64,000 bases of DNA from Silene latifolia (GCF_048544455.1 NC_133529.1:52447401-52511400); one strand, 5' to 3'. Positions 33,100 to 45,357 are shown, counted from the first letter of the stretch. A program made the numbers and translations. The notes: a model not told the origin generated them from the letters alone.

Positions 33100-34850
33100 T
33101 GATTTCTCCTAGGGAGTGCTTTGTTTCACGCCGAAACCAACCAAGGAATTGCCTTCTTTGCTAGATCTTTCGGTGAATCCCATTCCTTCGAAAGTGTTTC
33201 CATCATGATCAAGTTGGACGGAGCTTCCAGTATCCACCAGGATCTTTTCACCTTGCAATTTCCTATGGGAAACGTGATGATTAGAGCGTCGTGGGTCTTT
33301 TTCGTGAGTGGATCCCGCGTCTCTGCTTTTGTCGAAGGTGACCGACGGCAGATTCTCGTGGTTAACCCTGCAGGAGCTCTGCGTCCGTCTCCTTAGCCCT
33401 GGTTCGTGCCTCTTAGCCGCCGAGTAGGTCACCCATGTGCCTCCGATCCACCGTAATGACATTCATGATTCTAGAGCAATGAGGAGGAGGGGAGGGTAGA
33501 ACCGGTCCGCAAATTTACTCGTTGTGTTTCCGGGTAGGAGATGATCCAGGTTTCCTTGGTCATAGTGGAATTTGACTTCCTTTCGAGGGGAGTGGCATTC
33601 ATCGGTGTTGTGAGTGTTCGCCGTGGAACTCACACTTTTGCCCGTGTCTCTCTTTGGGGTTTCCTTCGGAAGTTTTGGCCATCCGACAAGCGTCCCAGCT
33701 CCTTCAAGGCTTTGAATAGTCTGCAAGATTGGTAGTGAAACCATACTCACTTACTTTCGGGAGACCGCTTCGGGCTTTCCTTCCGAACTTCCGAAACTTT
33801 ATTCACGTTCCTTTGTAGGGTTTGGATCTTTCGCTCTTCTTCTCATGCGAGCCTTTCGGGATACTGGTCCAATCATAAGTGCCTCTCACGGGTGCGAGTC
33901 TTCTTCCAGCCCTCATGACAAAGAATCGCCTTCGATCGCACCTCTTCAAAGGTAGTGCATGGATGCATGGTTAGTTCCTTGTATAGTTGTGAATCCTGGT
34001 GTAGCTCTCGCGGAAGGCTTGTATAGCGGTTGCTATATCACACCCTGGAATTGACACCTTTTCTTTGTTGAACCGGTTCAAGTAATCACGGGTAGATTCT
34101 TCAAACCCTCGCACTAGCCAGAGAGGGTCGCTTCTCCGCTTTCTCGTCGGCGAATGGTTGAAGGCATTGACTAGGTCGGCGAAGTCGATATGCTCTTGTT
34201 GGAAACCGACGAACCATTGCAGGCTGCTCCGATGTTGATCGAATCCTTTACACACAAGCTTCCTTTAGAGATCGATTGCGGTTATCACCATTATTTTTCG
34301 CTTGTAGTGGTTGATATGGTCAAGTGGATCCGTGGTTCCGTCGTAGAGTGTCATAGCCAAGCGGCACACATCCTTTAAGAACACCGATTAGAGCTATATC
34401 ATCCACGAAAGGTGAGTACGCGTAGCTATCTTTGTCACGCTTCTCCAGCCGGGACTGCTCACGCGGTATCCTATACATTAGCTCCCTCACTCCCGGTATT
34501 CTTGCTCGGCGAGTTACCCGCTCCCGCAAGAGAGTTAGAACAAAGGAAGGAACCAGTAGGTGTACCTCCTGTGGTGCTCTTAAAGTTGGCACGATCTTTG
34601 GGGTGGCCCAGTTCCGTGTTGTTGACCGATTATGGATCCAGGTCGCCATCCGGTGTCTCTTTGTCAATCCTCCGATCCGGCTCCACTGGTGAACTGGTTG
34701 CAGGATGGAATTGCTGTGTTGGGGACAGGGGTCAGGATCGCCATCCTGGTGTCGGTGTGCGGGGTACTGAAAAGGGTGGAAGGTCGAGATCCGAGAAGGG
34801 GTGCTAAATAAAGCGTTACATTTGTCTGCCGCAGACGGGTGGATTATCAA
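33100..34850 (-). mobile_element. gag and protease region of element F
   Basis: Protease is recognised by KILVDTGSS near 33265-33245. Gag-like sequence lies upstream, including an LWLVRGFEESTRDYLNRFN-like segment near 34120-34060 as in Ty3/Gypsy capsid. Fossil with many breaks. Confidence 0.7.
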
Positions 34851-35462
34851 ATGACAGACATCCCAATCCTCTTGGCTCGATTGGTTATTTGGTGCTACCC
34901 CGCAAGATCCACACTGTAACTAGTTCGACGGGATTGGTCGACCAGACCTCCACCGGTTACGGGTGGAGCCTGCGGTGCGATCTTTGGTTTGACCGACTTG
35001 CCGGTGAAAGTCACGATTTGAGCCATCATATTCAGTTGTCTTTCCTCGGATCTTCAACGGCCGACGCAGGATGTCCATCCTCGAATCATCACCTGCGTCG
35101 GATCGAGTGTTGGGGACCCTGCCGCCCGGAGAACTTCTCGCCTTTGAGCTTTCGGTCGGGCTTACGGATCCGCTTCGCCTCCTCTGGGGCTGCTTTCTCT
35201 CGCCGGATTTGGATTTCGACTAGATACACTGTTGCCTTTGGAATCGGTGGTTTTCGAGGTCAATGGCTCGAGTCGACATTTGGCGGGGATCATTTGGTGG
35301 ATGCCGGGGATGCTTGGCCGGTCCCGCAGATGCGAAGTAACTCCCCGCGCGGAAGATAGGGCTGGCATACTCTGGCTGCTGGAAGGATTCTGGCTGGTTC
35401 CAGACATTGTGATGGCTAGTTCGGTTTTGCGAGGCTTGGCTATAGAAAATGATCACTATGCC

Positions 35463-35477
35463 ACACGGTGGGCGCCA
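35463..35477 (-). other. Primer-binding site of element F
   Basis: The minus strand reads TGGCGCCCACCGTGT, which begins 3 bases after the LTR end. It resembles the TGGCGCCCACCGTGGGG type seen in Tat-lineage elements. Confidence 0.7.
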
Positions 35478-35480
35478 AAC

Positions 35481-36163
35481 TGTTTTGGTAAAAATTTACC
35501 GAGTTATCTATTTAATTGGTGAGTGATAGTGATTGATCTACGGCCAGATAATATTGGATTATAACTAATTCAAAGAGTGGAGATACGATGAAATAAAGAA
35601 GGAAAAGATAAACAAAGGAATGACACGAGAGATTTTTGGTGACGCGGAAAACCCGGTGTGGGAACAACCGCGGGGGGAGTCGGAATCCCGCCAACTTTGC
35701 ACTATAATCGGTGTAAAAACGCCCAAGTAAGGAAATACAATTTTTACGCTGCTAGATAATTATAGTTAATTGCTGGTGAATTTTGTAAAGTATCGTGTTG
35801 CTTGATGATCTTTCCTCCCTCCTCAGTGCTATTCCCCTTGTCCTTTTATAGCTGTTGGAGTCAAAGTTTAGGGTTTGGAAGTCGTCATACCGTCATTTGC
35901 GAATATCGGGTCAACTCTACAAAGTAGGAGTTTGTTGGTTGACTGAGTCCTTTATCCTTTCTTGTGCGTGGGCTTCTTTCTTTTGGGCTATATTGTGTTT
36001 GTTGCTTAATTAATCCAGCGGTCCTTAGTATGCCACCTCAGCAATCCCTCTCTCCCTTCTTCTACCAATCACTGCGCTACACGTGGCCGCGCTTTTGCCA
36101 CTTCTTTTTGCTGTTAATACGATGCCATGTCAGGATACTTAAATGATATTTTTATCCCTAACA
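35481..36163 (-). repeat. 5' LTR of element F
   Basis: On the minus strand the LTR starts TGTTAGGGATAAAAATATC at 36163 and ends TACCAAAACA at 35481, giving 683 bp. A TATA box TATAAAAG lies at 35843-35850 (minus). The primer site follows at once. Confidence 0.78.
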
Positions 36164-36389
36164 CTCGATTTCTTTTTTAAACGGATTAAATTTCGTTTTT
36201 TATTTAGATTTTAACAACACTTGCTTCTACACTGTTCGAGTCGACTCGCTTTTTCCGGTCAAGATCCGAAAATCTCGATCCGTGATTCGTTCCCCCGAAC
36301 GCCAAATGAACCTTTAATTTAGGGTTGAATCAGCCCTTGATAAAAGATAATCAAGATTTCTACTAAAATATTAATATTTATTATATATA
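36164..36389. other. Spacer between element F and a Stowaway MITE
   Basis: No gene is seen. If element F has a target duplication it would start here (CTCGA), but no partner copy is visible. Confidence 0.4.
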
Positions 36390-36705
36390 CTCCCTCCTAG
36401 TTACTATATTGTTCCCATTTGATATGGACACAATACTTAAGAAAAAGTATTAAAATAGGAGTAAAAGAGTTGTGTGGGGTTGGTGATAGGAGAGATGGAT
36501 GAATTATTAGTAGTTAAATAAAGAATTGTGAGGCCAAAACATAAAGGAAAGTAATAAAATAAGAGTAAAAGAGTTGTGTGGGGTTTGGTGATAGGAGTGA
36601 GGAATGAATAAAATAAGAGTAAAAGTTTCTAAAAATAGAAAGGGGAACATTAGTTGAATAATCCGTTTCGGAAAAGAGGGAACATATATAGTGATCGGGA
36701 GGGAG
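36390..36705. mobile_element. Stowaway-type MITE
   Basis: The ends CTCCCTCCTAGTTACTATAT and (inverted) ATATATAGTGATCGGGAGGGAG bound 316 bp, with TA on each side (36388-36389 and 36706-36707). Internal AAGTAATAAAATAAGAGTAA words are repeated. Non-coding. Confidence 0.9.
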
Positions 36706-36807
36706 TATTATATTTGAAAAAAATTATCATAAAGTTATTATTTTTAGTACTTTTATATCCTTTAATAATCAAATAACTTAATTTCTATAATTCTTTCAAT
36801 ATAATCA

Positions 36808-38005
36808 AGGGTTATTTTATAAGAATAATCCAAACTAAGCCTCATTTTCTCATATTAATTCAAACTGATGTTTATGTGAGAAAAATCCATACTTTAACAT
36901 CATTTAATTTGTACTAAACCCATGTAAGTGAAACCTGTACAATCGATTTCCCTTGACTATAATCTTATTTTTTTTTCTTAAGGGAAGACTATAAACCTTA
37001 ACTAGTCAGCCTTTCATTCTATAACAAAAACAAACACTACATATTCATTCCCTTAATCAATCAAAAAAACTAAATTAATTTTCCCCAAATTAATTTCTCC
37101 CTAAATTAATTTTCCCAAATTAATTCCCAAGCCGATCTAAAAGTTGTTGTTGGCGATGATCTAAAAGTTGATGTTGCTATTGATGCTCTAATTTCCCCCA
37201 AATTGGATTGACACCTACAAATTTCACACTTATTAGTTGTTTGAGTTCATGTGCTAACTTGGGTTGAAGAGATGAAAGAACCCAAATTCACAGCGAGGCA
37301 CTCAATGATGTTATAGTATGAAGTAGACAAAGCATTGGATAATTTTGACCAATGAAGAAATCTGGTCAACTACCAAACCATGGTCCATAACCCTCCACTA
37401 ATGAAGCTTATCATCACATTGAATATGACGGGAATGTACGACACTATGAGATTAATTAAGTTGAAGATACTTACATTGTTGATAGTAAATAGGTATGACT
37501 ATGATCCGTATCAATCTACTTTAAAGTTTAGTTAATTAATTAGCATTATCTTACGTATGTATTGTTTTAACTCCTTAAATGAGACATTTTTCATGTATAG
37601 TTGATCTCCTTGGATGGTCAGGAAAGCTAGACAAGGTTAACTATTTTATTAAATAAAGGATTTTCATATTAAGAACTTTAAAGAAGAAGGGATGAATTAG
37701 AGTAAGAACGAAGAAAATACGAAAGTGAAGAAAAAAAATCAAGGAAGAAATTAAAGAGAGACTGAAGAAATGAAGAAGGAAGAAGAAGAAAGAATCACAA
37801 ATGAAGAAATGTAGAAGACATCAGAAGAAATAGAAAAGAAAGGACCCAAAGGCCAAAGCATGACCTCTTGGAAAACAGGTAGTATCAGGAACGAAGAAAA
37901 TAAGATAAATGAAGCAATAGTTAGGATTTTTCTCAGTTTAAACATTAATTCGGATTAATATGAGAAGAGGGGGTTTATGTTGGATTATTCCCGTGAAATA
38001 ACCCT
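36808..38005. mobile_element. Non-autonomous DNA transposon with long terminal inverted repeats
   Basis: The left end AGGGTTATTTTATAAGAATA and the right end, read in reverse as AGGGTTATTTCACGGGAATA, stay similar for about 80 bp. Shared words are AATAATCCAA, TTCTCATATTAAT and TGAGAAAAATCC. The 1.2-kb interior is AT-rich with a purine-rich tract at 37675-37850 and no transposase. ATAAT occurs on both sides but is too weak to prove a target duplication. Superfamily open (Mutator-like is likeliest given the arm length). Confidence 0.8.
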
Positions 38006-38029
38006 ATAATAATTAATGTAAACATTGAA

Positions 38030-38770
38030 TATTATGAAATTATTAATATTTTTTTTGTGGAATGTCGAAATATATAAATGCCCATCCATAGTAAACCAAT
38101 TAATTCAGACCACATAACACCAACCAGCCAAATTACAACTTCCATCTTAACACAAAATAGAAAATTTATCTTAGTTCTAGGGTTGCGGATAGTATACCAT
38201 AGTCGAACTGCCGCAAAGACAATGTGCTTCTGCATCAAATATTGACATCTCCATTGAAGATACCATTCCAGAATCCCAAAGAAAAGCAAAGGAAGGGTAA
38301 GCCATGTTCTAAGCAACTACCAACATCTGTTTGCTAAATTCACATTCATAAAGAAGATGTTTATGAGTTCCATCTTGACTCACAGAGGTCATAGGCTTAA
38401 CCACGGATGGCCCCAAACATAGGGAGTCTGTCTTTTATGAGCAATCCCCCTTATATAGCGAATCATACAATGAAAGAGTTCTTAGAGATATTAACTCTAT
38501 TCCATACTAAATGATACCAAGGGACTTTGACCGCACCCCCGTAGCCACTTATACCTACCGATCACATCATATCACCCATGATTTGTATGCAAGCACATTA
38601 GAGTTTCTAGCTTTCATAAAATCCTTGACTTGATAGATTTTCCTCCAAGTCCAGGTTGAATAAGCAGAAGGAGTATAGTCATATCAGTCATTTATGATCA
38701 ACCCATCTAATCCAAAGATGATCATATTTGGGCATCGAAGGGATTTCCTGAGTCCCCAAGGCTAGGTTTG
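38030..38770 (-). mobile_element. LINE fragment (L1 ORF2 3' region)
   Basis: The minus strand of 38620-38720 reads DHLWIRWVDH and, in another frame, a WTWRKIYQVKDFMKARN-like segment. This is the stretch before zf-RVT that also occurs in the two larger LINEs at 44020-44150 and 49310-49440. Further downstream the coding sense continues in broken frames to about 38060. Strongly decayed; ends and target duplication not found. Confidence 0.7.
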
Positions 38771-38774
38771 CTAC

Positions 38775-39230
38775 TGTTTTAGGTGCGATCTGTGAGGAAG
38801 AGAACCAATCCAAGGACCCTACATCCAACCAAGGAAATACAACTGTCGGATCAAGCTTAACATAACTCTAAGCATTCATTAATATCGTGTGTATTTGTAT
38901 TTAGGCTGACTTTAACGGGGTATGAGCTTAAGGTATGAGCTTGAGATTCATCTTAGCATAATATTTGGGATAAAGTGGTATGAGCTTCAGACCCTTCTTA
39001 AGTTGGGTCTTGGGTTTCCAAGACTCAACTTAAGACCAGTGAATATTAATTGTGAGTAGGAAATGTGGATCCCGCATGTAGATTAGATAGTTTTTTTAGT
39101 CTTTGGGATAAAGTAAAAAAATAAGAAAGTTTCAATGGAGTCTTATAAATAAAATAGTAATTTTTTTTATTTGTTAAGACTTAAATTGGATATGAGGATA
39201 AACATAGCTTTACCATTGAGTACATTTATA
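38775..39230. other. AT-rich spacer
   Basis: No gene is seen. 'ggtatgagctt' and 'aagttgggtcttgg/caagactcaactt' words form a small imperfect hairpin at about 38996-39033. Possibly a small MITE, not provable here. Confidence 0.4.
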
Positions 39231-40295
39231 CCTAAAACAATATCTAAATGAATTCTCGTTTTGTCTCCGATAATGTTATGTAGCTCACAAGCACGCGAAG
39301 CCTTTGACTGTATAATAAAGTGTGCTCACAATCGTCCCACAAGTTAATACCCATGTTAGTACCCCGAACGAACTCCATTGGCATTGCTTCAATAGCTTTC
39401 ATCGACACCGTACCACTTAACATTGAAAACATGTTTCCGCGAAACAAGTTTGAGACAATTATATTGTCTTGCTCATTGAGTCTTCCAATGCCTTCTTAGT
39501 TTCAATGTGTTCACCTTAATTGCTTCATTACATCAGCCCTTTTCCACAAACTATCCAATGCAAGTACAGCTAAACCGGACCACATTTTCAAAACAGCATG
39601 TGCCGACTTAATCCCAGACGTAAACGTATTACCAAACTGAAGCAACAAATCGACAACATTTCCCAAACTTGTCTATATGTTTCCACTCGGTTACATTAAG
39701 GTATTCAATTAGACGACGACGCATTTTGTACTTCTTTTTCAGCTTTGCCTACCGTTTTTGACATTCCTCCCATGATTTGACTTCAATACTCTCTTTCCAA
39801 AGCTCATGTGCTACCAATTTTCCAAAAACTCCATTGTCTTTTAGGTTAATTGCCCATGCCTCAACTACGTTATAATGTGTCATAGACATAGCAGACGATG
39901 AGATTTACCTAATACATTTGGAATTGCATTTATTAACCCATGCTAGTGATCGTGACAATGGCATTTGGCCAAACATCTGGTCCCAACGTTGATTGTAACA
40001 TTTTCAACACCCATGTATAACCGACATCAGCCTCCTTCCCAATTAAGGCATAACCTATATAGTGAGAGTATTCAGGGGCTTTCCTTGATTATTACCAGGG
40101 TTTATTAGGCATTAAAAAATATACTGAGCATGTTAGAATTGATATTCTGAACCAAGGTCCATATTGTACTCAGGAGCAGAAACATTCCCTGAGTTTAACA
40201 GTCACTAATGAGGAAATTAAGGGAATTTTCTTTGCAAATCCTATTGATAAATCACCAGAGCCAGATGGCTATACTAGTGGATTTTTCCAAGATTC

Positions 40296-40490
40296 TTGGT
40301 ATGGTATTGGGCATGATATCTGTGAATTAATTAAGGCTTTCTTTATTACTGACAAGCTTTTGAATCAACTCAATGTAACTAATATTACACTTGGAATGTT
40401 ATTGGCATGATATCTGCGAGACAATTAAGGATTTCTTTATTACTGGCAAGTTTCTGAATCAACTCAATGCAACTAGTATTACATTTGTTC
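40296..40490 (+). repeat. 95-bp imperfect tandem duplication inside LINE I
   Basis: The copies start at 40296 and 40391. Both run from TTGG(T/A)ATG through GGCATGATATCTG and TTTCTTTATTACTG to CAACTCAATG and ATTACA. About one base in seven differs, so either the duplication is old or it arose by a switch between related templates. Confidence 0.8.
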
Positions 40491-42779
40491 CCAAGTGTGA
40501 GAGACCTACCACTGTCAAGCAATTTAGGCCCATTGCCAGTTGTAACATGATTTATAAAGTGATATCAAAATTGCTTTGCAACAGGCTATCACTAGTATTA
40601 CCAGGTATTGTTCATGAGAATCAAGGTGCCTTTATTAAAGGAAGGTCTATCTTGGAAAACATCTTAATTTTTCAAGACATTGTTAAGCTTTACAATATAT
40701 CTTCTGCCTCACCTATATGTTTATTAAAAATTGATCTTGTAAAGCATATGACACTGTTGAGTGGGATTTTGTGGAAAACCTCATGTTGGGATTGAAATTT
40801 CCTGATTTTTTTTGTCACTAAATCATGACTTGTATCAGAACAACAACATTCACTCTTTCCTTAAATGGTAGTAGTTTTGGTTATTTCAGAGGGCAAAGAG
40901 GTCTAAGGTAGGGGACCCTATCTCCCTCTCGATGTTTACACTTTGTATAGAATATCTCACAAGGACCATCTAATATGCTACTAACAGGTGGCCATTCCAG
41001 TATCACCCTTTATGCAAAGAAGTCAAACTTACTCATCTAATGTTTACAGATGATCTGCTTATGTTCTGTAAAGGAAATGCTCAATCTGTGATGCTTCTTA
41101 CAAGAGCTTTTTCTAATTTTTGAAGGCATCAGGATTAACCATGAATAACACCAAGTCTGAGATGTATTTCAATGGCATGGCTGAATCATTCAAGAATGAT
41201 ATCAAACAGTGTGATCGAGTTTGTTGAAGGACAGATGCCTTGTAGGTATATAGAAGTGCCTATCCAACCTAGGAGGCTCACCAATAATGAATTCAATATC
41301 CTAGCTGAGAAGATGGTCAATAGAATTAGAAGCCTTGGTGCAAGGAAGCTTTTTTATGCTCGAAGACTTACTTTAATCAACTCTGTCTTTAACACTCTTT
41401 ACTCATATTGGGCTAATATTTTCATTATTCCAAAGAGTGTCATAAAAAGAATAGAGGCCATTTGTAGGAATTATTTATGGGATAGTGTGGACGCGGGCCC
41501 ACGGGGGCGAAAAGCGAAGCAAGCTTTTCCTCTTTGTTTGTTTGCATTTGTGGAGTCGCCACCAATTTATTGTGGAAAATTGGAAACCGTTCGAATACCT
41601 CGTGTCATGTCAAGACACAAAGTAATGACATGAATAATAAGCACTCGTTACCCTTAGCATTCTATGTCTAGAATGACTCTCGTGGATGCCAATGAACACG
41701 GATGTTCACGAGAGATCGAAGTAAGGGGTAAGGGTACGTATTAGGAAGCTCTTTTGATCGAACACCTAATCCCGCCCGCCTCGATAGCGGCCTCTACTAA
41801 TGATTAGGGAAATTGTCTATACTCGATATGTTGTCGATTTATATGCATGCAATGCAACATCCAATAAATTAATCCTAGCATGTGAGAATTAACTAAGTCG
41901 GTTAACACGTAATTTAACATACAATTAATGTCGAGGTAGAAATTTAGGTTAATTGCATGTGAAAGCATACAAACAATACAATAAAAGAAATACAATAATA
42001 ATACAATAAAGGAAAATTACAATAATTACATCGGATTTAATGATTTATGTCGAAAATACATTTAAAACGGATAATTTGGGAAAAGAAAGAATAAATAAAC
42101 GAACAAATTATGGATGATAATACGATTAATAGTTAATTAAATACGTAATTAATAAACTAAGTCAAGGCAAAAACGGAGTTCGGGACAGAAATCAACCAAG
42201 GAACAGCGCAGCAGAGTGCGTCCCTTGAAGAGAGAAGCGTGATCAGCTGCGTCTGTTCTGGTTGAGTTCAGTTTTAACCGAACCGCATCTCGTTAATGTT
42301 TATTGGTGAATTTAATGGTCGATTAACGGTATTTGACTCGGATGAAAGTGATTAACATATTATTTACATGTGAATGAGGTCATAAAAACGATAAAACATG
42401 AATGGCGATTAGAACGAATTATTTACAAGATGAGACTAATTAAAGAATTAAACAAACCAAACAAATTAATTAGGTTAAACAAGTTATTAATGATGAATTA
42501 ATGATGGTGACGGTAAATAACAAGATATAAGTATATCAAAGATGATTTCAGAGATTCAATATGGGTAAATCGAATCTCTAAAACCCGAATTGATTTAAAT
42601 GACGAAAACCCGCAAATATGAATTATAAGGGATTTAAGTCGGGATGTTAATGATGATAATTTATTAATGAATTACATGTTAAAATTATCATATTAAAATT
42701 ATTGTGTTGAAAGAAACATGAACAAACAAAGATAAAACAAAACAAACAGACGAACAAAAGACGAAGGAAGAAGAAAGGA

Positions 42780-42868
42780 AGCAGGAACTGCGGCAACCTT
42801 AGGAAGAGGCGCAGCAGGTGCTGTGTCCCTTCGAAGAGGCGCAGCAGTTGCTGCGTCCTTTCTCGACG
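42780..42868. repeat. GCGCAGCA/TGCTGCGTCC dyad pair (internal part of Tat-like LTR)
   Basis: Two copies of GAAGAGGCGCAGCA-NN-TGCTG(C/T)GTCC start at 42803 and 42833, 30 bp apart. A degenerate relative (AGCGCAGCAGAGTGCGTCCC) occurs at about 42204. The core is an inverted repeat, CGCAGCA against TGCTGCG. Confidence 0.8.
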
Positions 42869-43399
42869 TTTGTCTCCTGATAATCCGTAAAAAGGGTTTG
42901 AAATAAGGTTTTACAAATCGGTTTTAAACATATTTTCGACATAAATCTTACAATAATGATTACAAAAATAAAGAACAATAAACAAAAGAAGGATTTACAC
43001 CCTCAGACTTACATGTTTAACGAAATGAGATTGAACTAAGTTAACGTTTAGTGATGCTCGACTCGAATGTACGACGAAAGTGCCCTCTTAGAGGAAAACG
43101 AATAAGATTGATTAATTTTGATTGATGTGGAGTTGGTCAAATTGGTCGGTCATACAAAATGAGGCGGTACTCGAGAAGATCCGAGCTTACGTGGTCGAAA
43201 GTTCAAGCACGTAGACGCCAAAAAGTAAGAACGTAGTCTAGAATGCAAAGGGAGAAGAGAAGGGCGGGCACTCGTGTGAGAAATATGTGAGACCGAAGGT
43301 CTCTATTTATACTAATCACACGACGGAAATTAGGGTTTTCGGAGAAACTTTGGAAGTGAATCTCGAAAAGATACGAAAAATACGCAGAAAAGGATCGAG

Positions 43400-43461
43400 G
43401 AAGAGGCGCGGCAGCAGCGCTGCGTCCCTTGGAAGAGGCGCAGCACCTGCTGCGTCCTTTC
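43400..43461. repeat. GCGCAGCA/TGCTGCGTCC dyad pair upstream of LTR TATA
   Basis: Two copies start at 43400 and 43432, 32 bp apart. They lie about 90-150 bp upstream (minus sense) of the TATA box at 43304-43311. Same motif as at 42803 and 42833. Confidence 0.8.
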
Positions 43462-45159
43462 CTCAGTGGTTTCCTCCTGCGGAAGAAAGATTTCCACGTT
43501 TCTATTATGGAATAGCGGATTAATCTCGTTTCCTTAATATTTTGTGTGAATATTACGGGAGATATTTTACCAAAGATCAAAAGATTGGAAAATATGGAAT
43601 AGAAATATCTGGAACATTCCAGAACATTCTGACTCGGTAATTAGAAAATGAAGACGGTTGTTTTGACCCGGACTCTAAATGTACTCTAATTACTGCCAAA
43701 ACGACCGTATCGGCACGTAGATGACAATTAAGAGGTAGACACAAGTGTTTGAGCGATCACTTGAGGATAAACTTACGAACTGTCACAAATCGTTCCGTAT
43801 ACCAAACATGCGGCCCAATCATCAGCGGGTGGTTTGCGGGAGGTGCGGAAATGAGGTATCTCTGAGATAGATGTCTTTGAATATCATAGAGTAGCCCTAG
43901 TATGTTGGGATACTGTCACTTTGCCAAAAACATAAGGAGGCCTTTATATCAATAAAGCTAAAACATCGAATGTTGCTATTTTTGCAAAATTGGTTAATTG
44001 GATTTATTCCAAAGCTGATAGGTTATGGATCAAATGGTTTAATCAAGTATATATTAAACATCAGGACTGGCACACATATCTTCCTCCTACAGATGCTGCT
44101 GCTTGTACCTGGAAGAATATTTGTAAGGTTAAAGAGATGATGAAAGCTGGCTACATATATGCTAAGGGTTATACTGTAAGAGGTGGGTATGAATGGCTAA
44201 GGCCACATCAGGCCAAACCTTGGTGGTATAACTTAATTTGGAACAACTAGAATATCTCTAAATATTCACTCATTACTTGGATTATTACGAACAATAGGGT
44301 GAATACAAGGGAGAAACTTTACAAACTACGGTCTTGCTCTTCGATAGCTCGCGATATGTGAGAATGCACCGAGACTCGATGCATCTCTTCTTTGGATATG
44401 CTTATAGCAAGATAGTTACTATCCTAGTGAACGAATGGTGTGGATTCTGCATATCTAACAATGTGCCATTTCAGCTATGGTAATACTGGTTCAAAACTGA
44501 AGAAAGCTGCTTATACCATCGTTCTTAATGCATGCTTTTACCATGTACGGGTTCAACGGAACTGCGCGTAAGCAATGCAAATCGATGACACTGCTATGGT
44601 GGTTCGTAGAGAGTAAAGGAATATGTCAGAAAAAGGATCAAATACAAATGCAATGCTAAAATGAGTAGGCAAGATAAAACACGGATTCGAAAGTTAGATA
44701 TTGTGATGTAATAGTTTGGCTTCTTATGGGATTCGAACTTTAGACCTTGTTTGTCTATATTTTGCCTTGTAATTACTTAGCTTATTTATTTATATATATA
44801 TACACATCTCACATTTTACCAAAAAAGGCGTAACCTATAAGAAAATTATTGCCAGCTGGTGTTACATATACACACTTAACCAATACAAGTCCTTACTTAT
44901 TAGTCTTGTATGTAAAATCGATCAAGATAACATAAGGCCACGTTTTAAACATTTTCACAGCCTCGGGATGAGGCATAAAAACAAGTGTAAGAGCATTTGT
45001 CTCTTCATTCACCATATATTCTCGAAAATAGTTCGCTTCACCGCTAGGGGAACACCCCATTAATTGGGAGGCCTTCCTCAAGGCCATCCTAGTCAATGAG
45101 GGTGCTACAAGACTTGGTTTTCCAAGGTTATTGTAGTACGAACAATCCAAATGGTAGCT

Positions 45160-45287
45160 GAGGAGTCGTGAGCGAAAACACCTAAGAGGGGGAGGGGGTG
45201 AATTAGGTGTTTATTTTAAAATGTAAGCTTAGTGAAAGCTTCTTTTAAAACTCTTAAACACTTTTGACTACACTTAGATTAAAGAAG
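45160..45287. repeat. Unclassified dispersed repeat, left part
   Basis: The AACACCTAAGAGGGGGAGGGGGTGAATTAGGTG region is an inverted-repeat-like, G-rich stretch with no gene. It is interrupted at 45287 by LINE G and continues at 51174. Confidence 0.45.
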
Positions 45288-45357
45288 AGGGATGAGAGAG
45301 AAAGCTAGAGAGAGAAAATTCTTTCCTCTTTTCTAGGGTTTCACGATTCTTTCAGCA

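Larger units (their letters stand above)
29650..36163 (-). mobile_element. Element F: decayed Tat-lineage Ty3/Gypsy retrotransposon
   Basis: On the minus strand the order is LTR (36163-35481), primer site, leader, gag (about 34850-33500), protease (about 33470-33100), reverse transcriptase (about 32640-31990), RNase H (about 31850-31000) and integrase (about 30900-29650). This order is that of Ty3/Gypsy. The primer site and the RT/integrase wording fit the Tat lineage. A partner 3' LTR was not found to the left, so the element appears incomplete on that side. Old fossil with many breaks. Confidence 0.85.
41488..43910 (-). mobile_element. Tat/Ogre-like LTR with short leader, inserted in LINE I
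   Basis: LINE coding sequence stops at about 41488 and resumes at about 43912. The insert reads, on the minus strand, an LTR (roughly 43822 to 41585) with a TATA box TATAAATA at 43304-43311, and a TGGTGGCGACTCCA primer-site-like word at 41564-41577. A short leader follows. The primer-like word and overall wording resemble Tat/Ogre elements. Boundaries are approximate and no coding part is present. It may be a truncated copy. Confidence 0.6.
40230..44250 (+). pseudogene. LINE I ORF2 remnant (reverse transcriptase and downstream)
   Basis: Recognisable RT blocks are NPIDKSPEPDGY-like (40240-40272), the KQFRPIASC block (40519-40545), GAFIKGRSI (40627-40653) and the FTDD box (41047). Near 40296-40490 a 95-bp stretch occurs twice in tandem at about 85% identity, duplicating the residues before 'FVPKCERP'. 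Since 95 is not a multiple of three, it shifts the frame. Several other stops and shifts follow. It is a dead remnant. Confidence 0.82.
40060..44824 (+). mobile_element. LINE I: 5'-truncated L1-type LINE inserted in the MULE
   Basis: The flanks AAGGCATAACCTATA (40045-40059) and AAGGCGTAACCTATA (44825-44839) form a 15-bp target duplication with one mismatch. The 3' end is a short A run. Reverse transcriptase sequence is at 40200-41490 (KQFRPIASCNMIYKVISK, MFTDDLLMFCKG) and the zf-RVT-preceding region at 43960-44250. The gap between them is filled by a later LTR insertion (about 41488-43910). Endonuclease and ORF1 are absent. Confidence 0.85.
39240..45150 (-). pseudogene. Mutator-like (MULE, FAR1-type) transposase relic, split by a LINE
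   Basis: The N-terminal part (45150-44893, minus) reads ALTLVFMPHPEAVKMF and ILIDFTYKTNK, the MULE transposase core opening seen in FAR1-related proteins. The continuation lies at 40044-39240: YALIGKEADVGYTWVLKML, then WAINLKDNGVFGKLVAHELW and later LWDDCEHTLLYSQRL before the Cys/His end. The block is interrupted by LINE I (40060-44824) and carries several stops, for example after TSMG and within the EECQKR region. Terminal inverted repeats were not found. A domesticated FAR1 gene is less likely given the decay. Confidence 0.72.

Noticed and set aside
43203-43580. Open frames on both strands with Arg/Ala-rich peptides
   Set aside because: They lie in the Tat-like LTR across the GCGCAGCA dyads and the TATA region; not genes.
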